Assembly: GCA_963724365.1 (NCBI GenBank)
Contig: CAVRUR010000011.1
Coordinates: 1 to 64,000, forward strand
Direction: 5' to 3'
Length of the DNA stretch: 64,000 bases
Source: JALORV01 sp963724365
Lineage (GTDB): Bacteria; Pseudomonadota; Gammaproteobacteria; Burkholderiales; Burkholderiaceae_F
Shown here one piece after another: positions 1 to 8,052 of this stretch; position 1 is the first letter of the stretch, and the number at the start of each line of letters is the position of its first letter. The notes beneath the pieces were generated by a model. The model made no database searches. It was given only the letters and a program-made list of their open reading frames with translations, and was not told the DNA's origin. Both the position numbers and the translations under genes were made by a program.

Positions 1-916
1 CGATCGCCGCCCTCGCCGACCGCATCGATGGGGCCTTCGCCCGCGCCGTCGGGCTGCTGCTGGACTGCCGCGGGTCGAACGGTGGTGACCGGGGTCGGCA
101 AGAGCGGGCACATCGGCCGCAAGCTTGCGTCGACGCTGGCCTCGACCGGAACGCCGTCGATGTTTGTCCACGCCGCCGAGGCCGCTCACGGCGCGATCTC
201 GGGATGATCACGCAGGACGACGTGCTGCTGGCGCTGTCGTATTCGGGCGAAGGCGACGAACTGCTGACCATCGTGCCGGTCGCGAAGCGGGAGGGCACGC
301 CGCTGATCGCGATGACCGGACACCCCGCGTCGTCGCTGGCAAGGCTCGCCGACGTGCACCTCGACGTGCATGTCGACAAGGAAGCCTGTCCGTCAATCTC
401 GCGCCCACCTCCTCCACCACGGCGATGCTCGCCCTGGGCGACGCACTGGCGATTGCCTGCCTAGACGCGCGCGGCTTCGGGCGCGAGGACTTCGCGCGCT
501 CGCATCCGGCCGGCGCGCTCGGACGCCGCCTGCTGACGCACGTGCGCGACGTCATGCGCAGCGGCGACGCCATTCCATGCGTGGCCGAGCTCCGCCAGCG
601 TGATGGACGCCCTGCACGAGATCACGCGCAAGCAGCTCGGCATGACCGCGGTGCTCGACGAGCGCGGCGCGCTGATCGGCATCTTCACCGACGGCGATCT
701 GCGGCGGCTGCTCGAGCGCGTCGGCGATGTGCGCACACTCGCAGTCGCCGACGTGATGACGCGGACACCGCTGACGATCGGACCCGACGTGCTCGCCGCC
801 GAAGCGGCTCAGCTGATGGATCGCAGCCGCAAGAACCAGTTGCTCGTCGTCAGCGGCGACGGGAACTCGTCGGGGCGCTGAACAATCTCGACCTGATGAA
901 CGCGAAGGTGATCTGA
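1..916 (+). CDS. kdsD: Arabinose-5-phosphate isomerase KdsD (5' partial, several frameshifts)
   Basis: Interconverts D-ribulose 5-phosphate and D-arabinose 5-phosphate, the first step to Kdo for LPS. The start lies outside the window. Pieces of a single SIS-plus-CBS protein can be read across three frames: the SIS stretch TGVGKSGHIGRK, then LGMITQDDVLLALSYSG, then NLAPTSSTTAMLALGDALA with EDFARSHPAGALG, and finally two CBS repeats with GIFTDGDLRRLLE. Frame changes fall near 73, 192, 393, 590 and 862, each explained by one gained or lost base. The last piece reads ALNNLDLMNAKVI and stops at 914-916, overlapping the kdsC ATG by one base. The identity is secure. The broken state is probably a sequence error, because kdsC and lpt genes follow in the normal order and are damaged in the same way. 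Confidence 0.85.
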
Positions 917-1434
917 TGACGCCCGAGCAGCGCGCGGCACAGGTCCGCCTGGTCGTGCTCGACGTCGACGGCGTGCTGACCGACGGGCGGCTCTACTACG
1001 GACCGCAGGGTGAAGCACTCAAGGTCTTCGACGTGCGCGACGGCCACGGCATCAAGATGCTGCTCGGCCACGGCATCGACGTCGCGATCCTGTCCGGCGC
1101 GCACCTCGCCGATCGTGGCGCAGCGCGCCCGCGAACTCGGCATCGCCCGCGTCCTTCAGGGCCGGGGCGACAAGGCCGCCGGCTTCCGCGAACTGCTCGA
1201 CGGATCGAACGTCGCCGCCGCCGAGACGGCCTTTGTCGGCGACGACCTGCCCGATCTGCCGGTGCTCCTGCAGGCCGGGTTCGCGGCGACCGTCGACGAC
1301 GCCCGCGACGAAGTGAAGGCCGTTGCGCACTGGGTCGCGCCGCAGCCCGGCGGCCGCGCCGCCGTCCGCGCGTTCGCGGAGTTCGTCCTGCGCGCCAAGG
1401 GCGTCGATCCAGACGACGATGGTGCACGGGATGA
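916..1434 (+). CDS. kdsC: Kdo-8-phosphate phosphatase KdsC (frameshifted)
   Basis: HAD-family phosphatase that removes phosphate from Kdo 8-phosphate. The ATG at 916 overlaps the kdsD stop. Residues 13-20 carry the HAD nucleophile motif LDVDGVLTDG, followed by the Kdo-phosphatase signature FDVRDGHGIKML. After VAILSG the frame changes near 1098 and continues in the next frame as IVAQRARELGIARVLQG, then AFVGDDLPDLPVL (motif with metal-binding Asp) and a C-terminus around AEFVLRAKG. The true stop is uncertain. A second indel near 1400 would end the protein at 1434; otherwise the frame runs on into lptC. I chose 1434 because the family is about 170-180 residues long. This leaves 1435-1566 as an unexplained gap, probably also affected by indels. 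Confidence 0.78.
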   Translation: MTPEQRAAQVRLVVLDVDGVLTDGRLYYGPQGEALKVFDVRDGHGIKMLLGHGIDVAILSGAHLADRGAARPRTRHRPRPSGPGRQGRRLPRTARRIERRRRRDGLCRRRPARSAGAPAGRVRGDRRRRPRRSEGRCALGRAAARRPRRRPRVRGVRPARQGRRSRRRWCTG

Positions 1435-1566
1435 GCCCAAGCCGAGGTTGCGTGCCCTTGCTTCTGCAGGGGACGCCCGGCGCCGCCGAAGCCCTCGGCA
1501 CACTTATCTCAGCGCGCGGGCGCACGTGCGAGCGCGCAGCGCTCGCGTACGCCGGCGCGAGCAGCC

Positions 1567-2147
1567 ATGCGTGACCGCATCACCGCCATCATCGCCGTGC
1601 TGCTGCTCGCGCTGCTCGCCGCGACGACCTACTGGTATTCGCAATCCACGCGCATCGGTGGCTTGTCGAACCCGGTTTCACGCGAGGGACCCGATGTGGT
1701 GGTCGATGGCGCCACGCTCACGCAATTCGATGCGCAGGGTCGCGCCACCAACAAGCTGATCGGTGACCGCGTCACGCACTATCCCAGCGACGACCGGGTC
1801 GAGGTGATCCGCCCGCGCATGATCAGCCTGCGCGCGGACCAGCCACAGCTGGATGCGCGAGCCAACCATCGCGCGCGTCGAGGACAGCGGTCAGCGCGTG
1901 ATCTTCACCGGCGATGTCACGGTGATCCGTGCCGGCGGGCAAGGACGGTGAGCCGTCGATGCGCCTGACCACGGAAAGGCTGGTCACGCTGCCGGACCTC
2001 GAGCAGTTCTCCACCGATGCGCCGGTCGAGATCGAGCGGGGCGGTTCGAACATACGCTCTGTCGGCATGGACTACGACAACATCAAGCGGACCGTGAAGT
2101 TCCGCTCGAAGGTCCGCGGGACCGTCGAGCCAAGCCCACCGCAATGA
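1567..2147 (+). CDS. lptC: LPS export ABC transporter periplasmic protein LptC (two frameshifts)
   Basis: Bitopic inner-membrane protein that takes LPS from the LptBFG transporter and passes it to LptA. The N-terminus MRDRITAIIAVLLLALLAA is a single membrane anchor, then TYWYSQST begins the periplasmic beta-jellyroll domain (DUF1239/LptC). The frame changes near 1850 and again near 1935; the pieces are RADQPQ, then WMREPTIARVEDSGQRVIF, then GKDGEPSMRLTTERLVTL, ending TVEPSPPQ. Removing one base at each site gives 192 residues, a normal family length. It sits between kdsC and lptA in the usual kds-lpt order. Two single-base insertions are the simplest explanation. Confidence 0.85.
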
Positions 2148-2163
2148 AGGGAGCCGAGTCGCG

Positions 2164-2782
2164 ATGATCCGCCGGCTCGATCCCGCTGCTTGCTGCAAGC
2201 TGACCGTGCCACGGGCGCTGCACGCGCCGAGCGCGCCGACCGCGACAAGCCGCTCAACTACGAAGCCGCCAGCGGTGAGTGTGACGACCTGCAGCAGGTC
2301 TGCGTGCTCGTCGGCGATGTCGTGCTCGTCAAGGGCACGATGCGCGCCACCGGCGACCGTGTGCAGATACGCAAGGACCCCGAGGGTTACCAGTACGGCG
2401 TGATCCAGGCGTTCGCCCGGCAAGCATGGCGACGTTCCGGCAGCGGCGTGATGCGAACACACCGGGCGCCGAGGAATACATCGAAGGCTTTGCGGAACGT
2501 GTCGAATACGACGAGAAGGCCGATACGGTGAAGCTGATTACGCGGGCGCGCGTCCGCCTGCTCGAAAACGACGTGCAGCGCGACGAACTTCGCGGCGATT
2601 CGATCACCTACGACCAGCGCAACTCCAAGTACTTCGTTTCGGGAGGCAAGTCCTCCGGCGATGCCGGCAGCCCGGACGGCCGCGTGCGCGGCACGATCGC
2701 CCCGCGTTCGAATGCGCCGAAGTCCGGTTCGGCTGCGCCGCTGAAACCGGCGACCCAGATCGCGAACCCGCGGGCTGATTGA
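2164..2782 (+). CDS. lptA: LPS transport periplasmic protein LptA (frameshifted)
   Basis: Periplasmic bridge protein (OstA/LptA fold) that carries LPS between the membranes. The start is taken as ATG 2164, sixteen bases after lptC. The signal peptide region is scrambled by at least one indel between 2164 and 2220; a hydrophobic IPLLAAS can be read in another frame. The mature part reads RADRDKPLNYEAASGECDD with the typical repeated phrases DVVLVKGTMRATGDRVQIR. A frame change near 2410 leads into ATFRQRRDANTPGAEEYIEGFAERVEYD and KLITRARVRLLENDVQRDEL, and the gene stops at 2780-2782 before the lptB GTG. The C-terminal tail beyond YFVSGG is Pro/Ser rich, as in betaproteobacterial homologues. Identity is based on domain phrases and operon position. 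Confidence 0.82.
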
Positions 2783-2797
2783 CGAGCCGAATCCATC

Positions 2798-3590
2798 GTG
2801 GAAGCCCGTACCCGCGTTGCCGACACCACAACCCTGCCCACGCGCTTGCAAAGCACGCTGAGCGTCGAAAATCTGCAGAAGCGCTACGGCAACCGCGCCG
2901 TCGTGAAGGATGTCTCGCTGACCGTGCAAAGCGGAGAAGTCGTTGGCCTGCTCGGACCGAATGGGGCGGGCAAGACCACGGTGCTTCTACATGGTCGTGG
3001 GCCTGGTTCCACTCGACGACGGCGACATCCTGGTCGACGGCAAGTCGATTTCGCACCTGCCCATACACCGGCGCGCCCGGCTCGGCCTGTCCTACCTGCC
3101 GCAGGAAGCTTCTGTCTTTCGCAAGCTGACGGTCGAAGAGAACGTGCGTGCCGTGCTCGAGTTGCAGCTCGACGATGACCGGCGCCCGTTGTCTCGCAAC
3201 GCAATCGACGAACGACTGACCGAACTGCTGGATGATCTGCAGATCGCCCATCTGCGTACCAACACCGCCTTGTCGTTGTCGGGCGGCGAGCGGCGACGCG
3301 TCGAGATCGCCCGGGCACTGGCGTCGCGCCCGCGCTTCATCCTGCTCGACGAGCCGTTCGCCGGCGTCGATCCGATCGCCGTGCTGGAAATTCAGCGCAT
3401 CGTGCGCTTCCTCAAGGAGCGCGGCATCGGTGTGCTGATCACGGATCACAACGTGCGCGAAACGCTCGGTATCTGCGACCACGCGTACATCATCAATGAA
3501 GGTGTCGTGCTCGCTGCCGGGCGTCCCGACGAGATCGTCGGCAACGAGACCGTGCGCCGCGTCTACCTCGGCGAGCACTTCAGGATGTGA
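2798..3590 (+). CDS. lptB: LPS export ABC transporter ATPase LptB (one frameshift)
   Basis: Cytoplasmic ATPase that powers LPS extraction from the inner membrane together with LptF and LptG, which are not in this window. GTG at 2798 is the start, 15 bases after lptA. Walker A GPNGAGKT is at residues 53-60. An extra G at about 2980 breaks the frame directly after it; removing the base joins KTT to FYMVVGLVPLDDGDI and gives 263 residues. The rest is complete: Q-loop SYLPQEASVFRKLTV, signature LSGGERRRVEIARAL, Walker B FILLDEPFAGVDP and H-loop ITDHNVRETL. The 793-base span is one more than a multiple of three, which fits a single inserted base. Confidence 0.92.
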
Positions 3591-3729
3591 CGATGTGCCA
3601 CACCGCGCGCCCGTCGTCCCTGGTTGTCCTGCGCGCGCCCTGCCGGCCGCCCGAAGGGCGCGTGCCCGACCGATCCGCGAGCGATGTCCGTGCGACCCGC
3701 CGGATCGCGACCATCGCCGGCGCCCGCGC

Positions 3730-5202
3730 ATGAAACCCAGCCTCCAGCTTCGCCTGTCGCAGCATCTGGCGCTGACGCCCCAGCTGCAGCAGTCGATACG
3801 CCTGCTGCAGCTTTCGACGCTCGAGCTGAACCAGGAAATCGAGCAGGCGATGTCTGACAACCCGCTGCTCGAGCGCGACGACGACCCTCAGGGAGGCACG
3901 CTGCACCTGCGCTCCGACGGATCGATCGAGGATGCGCCGACGGTGCCTGCGACTCCCGAGATCAACGGCAACGAACCGGAGAGGGCGGCGCCGGATTTCT
4001 CCGACACGGCGCCGGACGCCACCTTCGACTGGGGTCGCGGCGAGGCGCGATCCGACGATGACGAATCGAGTTCGATCGACTGGGCCTCCACGCGTCCGTC
4101 CCTGCAGGAACATCTGCGCAGTCAACTCTCATGCACCGCAGGCGAGCCCGCGCGACCGCGCCCTGGTCGACCTGCTGATCGAAGCGCTCGATCCCGACGG
4201 CTATCTGCAGCAGACGCTCGAAGAACTGCTTGCGGTCTGCCCGAAAGTGTCGAGGTCGATGCCGACGAGCTGCGCAGCGCGCTACGGCTGTTGCAGAGCT
4301 TCGATCCGCCGGGCGTCGGTGCGCGCGACGCTGCGGAGTGCCTCGGTCTTCAGCTTGAAGTCATGGCGCGTGACGATCGCGCCTGCCCGGGGGCGGCGTT
4401 GGCGCGACGCATCGTTAGCGAGCACTTGCCACTGCTTGCAGCCCGGGATTTCTTGAGACTGAAGAGAGCCCTGGGCTGCTCGGACGATGAGTTGCGTGCA
4501 GCGCATCAACTGATTCGCACACTCAATCCGCGGCCGGGTGTAGCCTTTGGTGACACGCGCGCGGACTATGTCGTGCCCGACGTGTTTGTTCGACGGTTCA
4601 AGGGCCGCTGGACAGCAGTACTAAATGCGGAAGTGATGCCGCGTCTGCGAGTCAACCAGGCCTATGCCGACATATTCAAGCGTGGACGGGGCGACCGCAC
4701 CGTCGATCCGGCCCAACGCGGACAGTGGACGACGCGCATACAGGAAGCACGGTGGCTGATTCGCAATATCCAGCAGCGCTTCGACACCATTCTCCGGGTG
4801 TCCCAGGCGATCGTCGACCGGCAGCACAACTTCTTCACGCATGGCGAAATTGCGATGCGTCCCTTGGTTCTCAGGGAAATTGCCGATACGGTGGGACTGC
4901 ACGAATCCACCATTTCGCGTGTCACAGCCAGCAAGTACATGGCCACGCCGTTCGGCGTGTTCGAACTCAAGCATTTCTTCGGCAGCCATGTGGCGACCGA
5001 AGCCGGTGGCGCTGCGTCGTCCACGGCGATCCGCGCCTTGATCAAGCAACTTATAGGAGCTGAAGACACCCGGAATCCACTCTCGGACAGCAAGCTCGCT
5101 GAACTGCTGGGCGAACAGGGCATCGTGGTGGCGCGGCGCACCGTCGCGAAGTACCGTGAAGCCATGAAGATCCCGGCCGTGGCGATGCGCAAGTCGTTGT
5201 AA
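3730..5202 (+). CDS. rpoN: RNA polymerase sigma-54 factor RpoN (two compensating frameshifts)
   Basis: Alternative sigma factor for -24/-12 promoters, used with enhancer-binding activators. The start is ATG 3730. Region I is the glutamine- and leucine-rich MKPSLQLRLSQHLALTPQLQ. The C-terminus carries the HTH phrase LHESTISRVTASKYM and the diagnostic RpoN box ARRTVAKYRE at about residues 468-477 of 490. Between about 4135 and 4245 (residues 136-172) the open frame encodes a non-homologous Arg/Pro-rich stretch. The neighbouring frame reads SPRDRALVDLLIEALDPDGY, which is typical RpoN, and the original frame resumes at ESVEVDADELRSALRLLQ. Two opposite indels thus keep the frame open by chance. 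The gene lies between lptB and hpf, its standard place in beta- and gammaproteobacteria. Confidence 0.93.
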   Translation: MKPSLQLRLSQHLALTPQLQQSIRLLQLSTLELNQEIEQAMSDNPLLERDDDPQGGTLHLRSDGSIEDAPTVPATPEINGNEPERAAPDFSDTAPDATFDWGRGEARSDDDESSSIDWASTRPSLQEHLRSQLSCTAGEPARPRPGRPADRSARSRRLSAADARRTACGLPESVEVDADELRSALRLLQSFDPPGVGARDAAECLGLQLEVMARDDRACPGAALARRIVSEHLPLLAARDFLRLKRALGCSDDELRAAHQLIRTLNPRPGVAFGDTRADYVVPDVFVRRFKGRWTAVLNAEVMPRLRVNQAYADIFKRGRGDRTVDPAQRGQWTTRIQEARWLIRNIQQRFDTILRVSQAIVDRQHNFFTHGEIAMRPLVLREIADTVGLHESTISRVTASKYMATPFGVFELKHFFGSHVATEAGGAASSTAIRALIKQLIGAEDTRNPLSDSKLAELLGEQGIVVARRTVAKYREAMKIPAVAMRKSL

Positions 5203-5263
5203 GCGCGCCGCGACACGCCCGTTGCGGTGGTGTACGAACCGACTGACTCCACCAGGGGGTTGC

Positions 5264-5596
5264 ATGAATCTGTTGATCCACGGAAACCACGTCGAAGTCA
5301 CCCCGGCCCTGCGAGACTACGTTGAGGGAAAGCTCATCCGGGTCGAGCGGCATTTCGACCAGGTGATCGATGCCAATGTGCAACTGACGGTGGAAAAGCT
5401 GCGACAACGCGCCGAGATCACGCTGCACATGCGCGGCAACAACATCCACGTGGAATCCGTCGACGACGACATGTATGCAGCCATCGACATGCTGGTCGAC
5501 AAGCTGGATCGCCAGGTCCTGCGCCACAAGGACCGAATCAAGGACCATTCGGTCGCCGCGCTCAAGCGACAGCAGGAAATCCAGCAATCTCAGTAG
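5264..5596 (+). CDS. hpf: Ribosome hibernation promoting factor HPF/RaiA family (short form)
   Basis: Binds the 30S subunit in stationary phase and promotes inactive ribosome dimers. The protein has 110 residues and starts MNLLIHGNHVEVTPALRDYV, with the S30AE phrase KLIRVERHFDQVIDANVQLT and the basic ribosome-binding stretch LDRQVLRHKDRIKDHS. The length matches short HPF, without the C-terminal dimerisation domain of long HPF. ATG 5264 is preceded by an AGGGGG Shine-Dalgarno sequence about five bases upstream, which decides the start over upstream in-frame codons. It follows rpoN by 61 bases and precedes ptsN, the conserved order of this cluster. Confidence 0.95.
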   Translation: MNLLIHGNHVEVTPALRDYVEGKLIRVERHFDQVIDANVQLTVEKLRQRAEITLHMRGNNIHVESVDDDMYAAIDMLVDKLDRQVLRHKDRIKDHSVAALKRQQEIQQSQ

Positions 5597-5940
5597 CGGC
5601 CAGCGCTGCAGCACGGGGGCGGGGTCGGGCCGTAAGCCGCTGCCCGGCCTCCGCTTCCCGGTAGCTGCCAACGCCGTCGCGCGCCCACCGGAACGGCCGG
5701 GGCAGCAGCTTCACGCGTCGCAATCCCATCCCGCGTCGTGTCGGCTTTCCGAGCCTTGGCTCGAATCCAGCGAGAGCCCGGCTGCGGCGGGCGGCGGGTG
5801 TATCATCCGCGCCTTCGTTTTCTGACGGGCCTCGGGCCCGCAGCGGGCTGGAAAAGAATCCTGATCGTCGCGTTTCCCGACCGATGGACCGCGCGCAACG
5901 CGCCTAGCCTCGTCACACGTCCCGGCATCCCTTGCCCCTC
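5597..5940. other. 344-base intergenic stretch between hpf and ptsN
   Basis: No protein-coding or RNA gene could be supported here. The stretch is GC-rich, with a less GC-rich patch around 5807-5825 (GTGTATCATCC followed by TTCGTTTTC) that could hold a promoter for ptsN, but no convincing -35/-10 pair was found. There is also no hairpin with a T-run that would end the rpoN-hpf transcript. Confidence 0.5.
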
Positions 5941-6411
5941 ATGAATCACCTTTCGCGGCTGTTGCCCGCCTCCAATGTCCTGATCGATTTCACCGCGTCG
6001 AGCAAGAAACGGGTGTTCGAACAGGCCGGACTGATCTTCGAGAACAATCAGGCGATCGCCCGCGCCAAGGTCTTCGACAGCCTGTTTGCGCGCGAGCGCC
6101 TCGGCTCGACCGGACTTGGCCAGGGCGTGGCCATACCGCACGGTCGCATCAAGGGACTCAAGGAAGCGGTCGCTGCCTTTGTACGTGTGGCCGAACCGAT
6201 CCCCTTCGATGCACCGGACGGTCAGCCGGTCGGGCTGATGGTCTTCCTCCTGGTGCCTGAACAGGCGACGCAGCAGCACCTCGACATCCTGTCCGAACTT
6301 GCGCAGATGCTGTCGGACAAGAGCTTTCGCGAGACATTGCTGAACGCTTCCGACCCGAACGCCGTCCACGTGGCACTGACCACGTGGGAGCCGGTGCGGC
6401 CCGCCGCCTGA
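5941..6411 (+). CDS. ptsN: PTS IIA-like nitrogen regulatory protein PtsN
   Basis: EIIA-Ntr of the nitrogen phosphotransferase system, a phosphorylatable regulator of potassium, phosphate and sigma-54-related processes. It is 156 residues from ATG 5941. The phospho-accepting histidine is His67 in GVAIPHGR. Other family phrases are FARERLGSTGLGQG and the C-terminal LDILSELAQMLSDK. An in-frame TTG at 5932 could extend it by three residues, but ATG 5941 gives the usual N-terminus MNHLSRLLP. It is followed by hprK, the betaproteobacterial arrangement in which HPr kinase and PtsN are encoded together. The matching ptsH and ptsP genes are not in the window. Confidence 0.95.
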   Translation: MNHLSRLLPASNVLIDFTASSKKRVFEQAGLIFENNQAIARAKVFDSLFARERLGSTGLGQGVAIPHGRIKGLKEAVAAFVRVAEPIPFDAPDGQPVGLMVFLLVPEQATQQHLDILSELAQMLSDKSFRETLLNASDPNAVHVALTTWEPVRPAA

Positions 6412-6493
6412 CGTAACTGCCCTTCCCGGGCGCGTTCTCGATGCGGTAGCCTCGCGCGCAGCCCGCCGGCACAGTGCGGGCAGAGGATGTCCG

Positions 6494-7422
6494 ATGCCGA
6501 CCTTCCAGTCGCTCTACGAAGACAATCGCGAGACTTTGCGGCTGTCGTGGATCGCCGGACAAAGCTCGGCCGGCAAGGCACTGGACACACCGTCGACGGC
6601 CGGCCTGGCTAGCGCCGACCTCGTCGGTCACCTCAACCTGATCCATCCGAATCGACTGCATGTGCTCGGCGAGGCCGAGGTGCGCTACTACGCGCAGATG
6701 GAGCCGTCGCGTCGTCTGCACTACGCCAGCGAGCTGATTGCCGGCAAACCGATCGGCATCGTGATTGGCGAGGGACTTACGCCACCCCCGAACTGGTCGA
6801 CACCGCCGAACGCGCCGGCCTGCCCGCCCTTGCCTCGCCTCAATCGGCCGCCGAGATCATCGAAGTGCTGCGCATCTACTTCGCGAAGGTGCTCGCTGCC
6901 CATTGCACGATGCATGGCGTGCTGATGGACGTGCTTGGTATGGGCGTGCTCGTCGCCGGCGAATCGGGCGTCGGCAAGAGCGAGCTCGGACTCGAACTCA
7001 TCAGCCGCGGGCACGGCCTAGTGGCCGACGACGTCGTCGACTTCTCGCGGGTCGCGCCGGACACGATCGAAGGTCGTTGCCCACCGTTGCTCGCCAACCT
7101 GCTCGAGGTACGCGGACTCGGATTGCTCGACATCCGTTCGATCTTCGGAGAGACCGCGGTCCGTCGGAAGATGAAGTTGCGGCTCATCGTCGAGTTGCGT
7201 CGTTATGGAGCCTCGGAAACAATGGAGCGGCTGCCGCTCGAAGGGCAGACGCAGGATGTGCTCGGCATTCCAGTCCGCAAGGTGCTGATTCCGGTCGCGT
7301 CGGGCCGCAACCTCGCCGTGCTGACCGAAGCGGCGGTGCGCAACACCATTTTGCAGCTGCGTGGCATCGACACCATGCGCGACTTCCTGCAGCGACACCA
7401 GCAGCACATGAATGGCAGCTAG
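6494..7422 (+). CDS. hprK: HPr kinase/phosphorylase HprK (one frameshift)
   Basis: Bifunctional enzyme that phosphorylates and dephosphorylates a serine in HPr-type PTS proteins. The N-terminal domain reads from ATG 6494 (MPTFQSLYEDNRETLRL) to VIGEGLT, where the frame breaks just before 6781. The next frame continues ATPELVDTAERAGLPAL and runs to the stop. The catalytic domain carries P-loop GESGVGKSELGLELISRGH and the family signature LLEVRGLGLLDIRSIFG. Restoring one base gives about 309 residues, the usual length. The C-terminus ends DFLQRHQQHMNGS. Since both halves match the family without a gap, I treat the break as a lost base and not as a split gene. Confidence 0.92.
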
Positions 7423-7455
7423 TCGGCCGCGCCGCACATGTTTTAATGCCATGAC

Positions 7456-7472
7456 CCCTGCAACATGCAGGG
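7456..7472. repeat. Perfect inverted repeat upstream of the psiF-like gene
   Basis: CCCTGCA, a three-base spacer ACA, then TGCAGGG: two perfect seven-base arms located 33 bases before the psiF-like ATG. There is no T-run after it, so it is a poor terminator for hprK. It could be an operator or an RNA hairpin. No known regulator is assigned. Confidence 0.5.
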
Positions 7473-7505
7473 CGTCAAGACTAAGAAAATCTGAAGGGAG
7501 AGACC

Positions 7506-7945
7506 ATGTTCAGAAGCACTTGCTCATTGTTGCCTGTCTGGCGGCACCGCTGGCGGCCTTGGCTGCCGATACCGCGACGCCGCAGCAACAGAAGATGGCC
7601 GCGTGCAACAAGGAGGCCGGGGCCAAGAACCTTGCGGGCGACGCGCGCAAGACGTTCATGTCCGAGTGCCTGTCCACCGGCGGTGCGCCGGCCGCGGATA
7701 AGGACAAGATGACGCAGCAGGAGAAAATGGGCTACTGCAACAAGGAGGCCGGAACCAAGAAGCTCGAAGGCGATGCCCGTAAGAAGTTCATGTCGGAGTG
7801 TCTATCCGCCAGCGGTGCGCCGACGGCGGAGAAACCGAAGATGACGCAGCAGGAAAAGATGAGCAGCTGCAACAAGCAGGCCGGCACGAAGAAACTCGAA
7901 GGCGACGCGCGCAAGAAGTTCATGTCGGAGTGCCTATCGGGATAA
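7506..7945 (+). CDS. Secreted PsiF-repeat protein with three repeats (frameshift at the start)
   Basis: Small periplasmic protein built of PsiF repeats (family named after the E. coli phosphate-starvation-inducible PsiF; biochemical role unknown). The repeats run back to back: QQKMAACNKEAGAKNLAGD, QEKMGYCNKEAGTKKLEGD and QEKMSSCNKQAGTKKLEGD. Each ends FMSECLS, so every unit has two cysteines that could pair. The signal peptide reads LLIVACLAAPLAALAA. The ATG at 7506, with GAAGGGAG upstream, is one base out of frame with the rest. Adding one A near 7512 gives MFKKHLLIVA and 146 residues, so a lost base is likely. The usual PsiF has two repeats. Its position inside the pts/hprK/rapZ cluster is not one I recognise as standard. 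Confidence 0.85.
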
Positions 7946-7968
7946 GCCGTCGTCCGTCCGGCTGAGGC

Positions 7969-7994
7969 AAGGGGTGCATGTCGCACCCCTTTTT
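7969..7994 (+). terminator. Rho-independent terminator after the psiF-like gene
   Basis: AAGGGGTGC, loop ATGTC, GCACCCCTT, followed by four more T. Nine paired bases and a five-base loop make a strong intrinsic terminator 24 bases downstream of the psiF-like stop. It separates that gene from rapZ, which begins at 8053. Confidence 0.85.
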
Positions 7995-8052
7995 CATTGG
8001 GCGGAGGGCGTGGCTACATGCAACAATCGCATTTCTCCTGACCCGCCGCTGG

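Noticed and set aside
2604..3860. A 418-codon open frame on the minus strand across lptA-lptB-rpoN.
   Set aside because: It lies antisense to well recognised genes, has no homology phrases, and is the usual mirror frame of high-GC coding sequence.
4130..4250. Programmed frameshifting in rpoN.
   Set aside because: No slippery heptamer, two opposite shifts within 110 bases, and many other indels next to it; errors are simpler.
1..4250. True pseudogenisation of the Kdo/LPS export genes.
   Set aside because: Six adjacent essential-type genes broken by single bases while lolB and other outer-membrane genes in the window are intact does not fit real decay.
7420..7505. A Pho box before the psiF-like gene.
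   Set aside because: No pair of CTGTCAT-like repeats with 11-base spacing could be found there.
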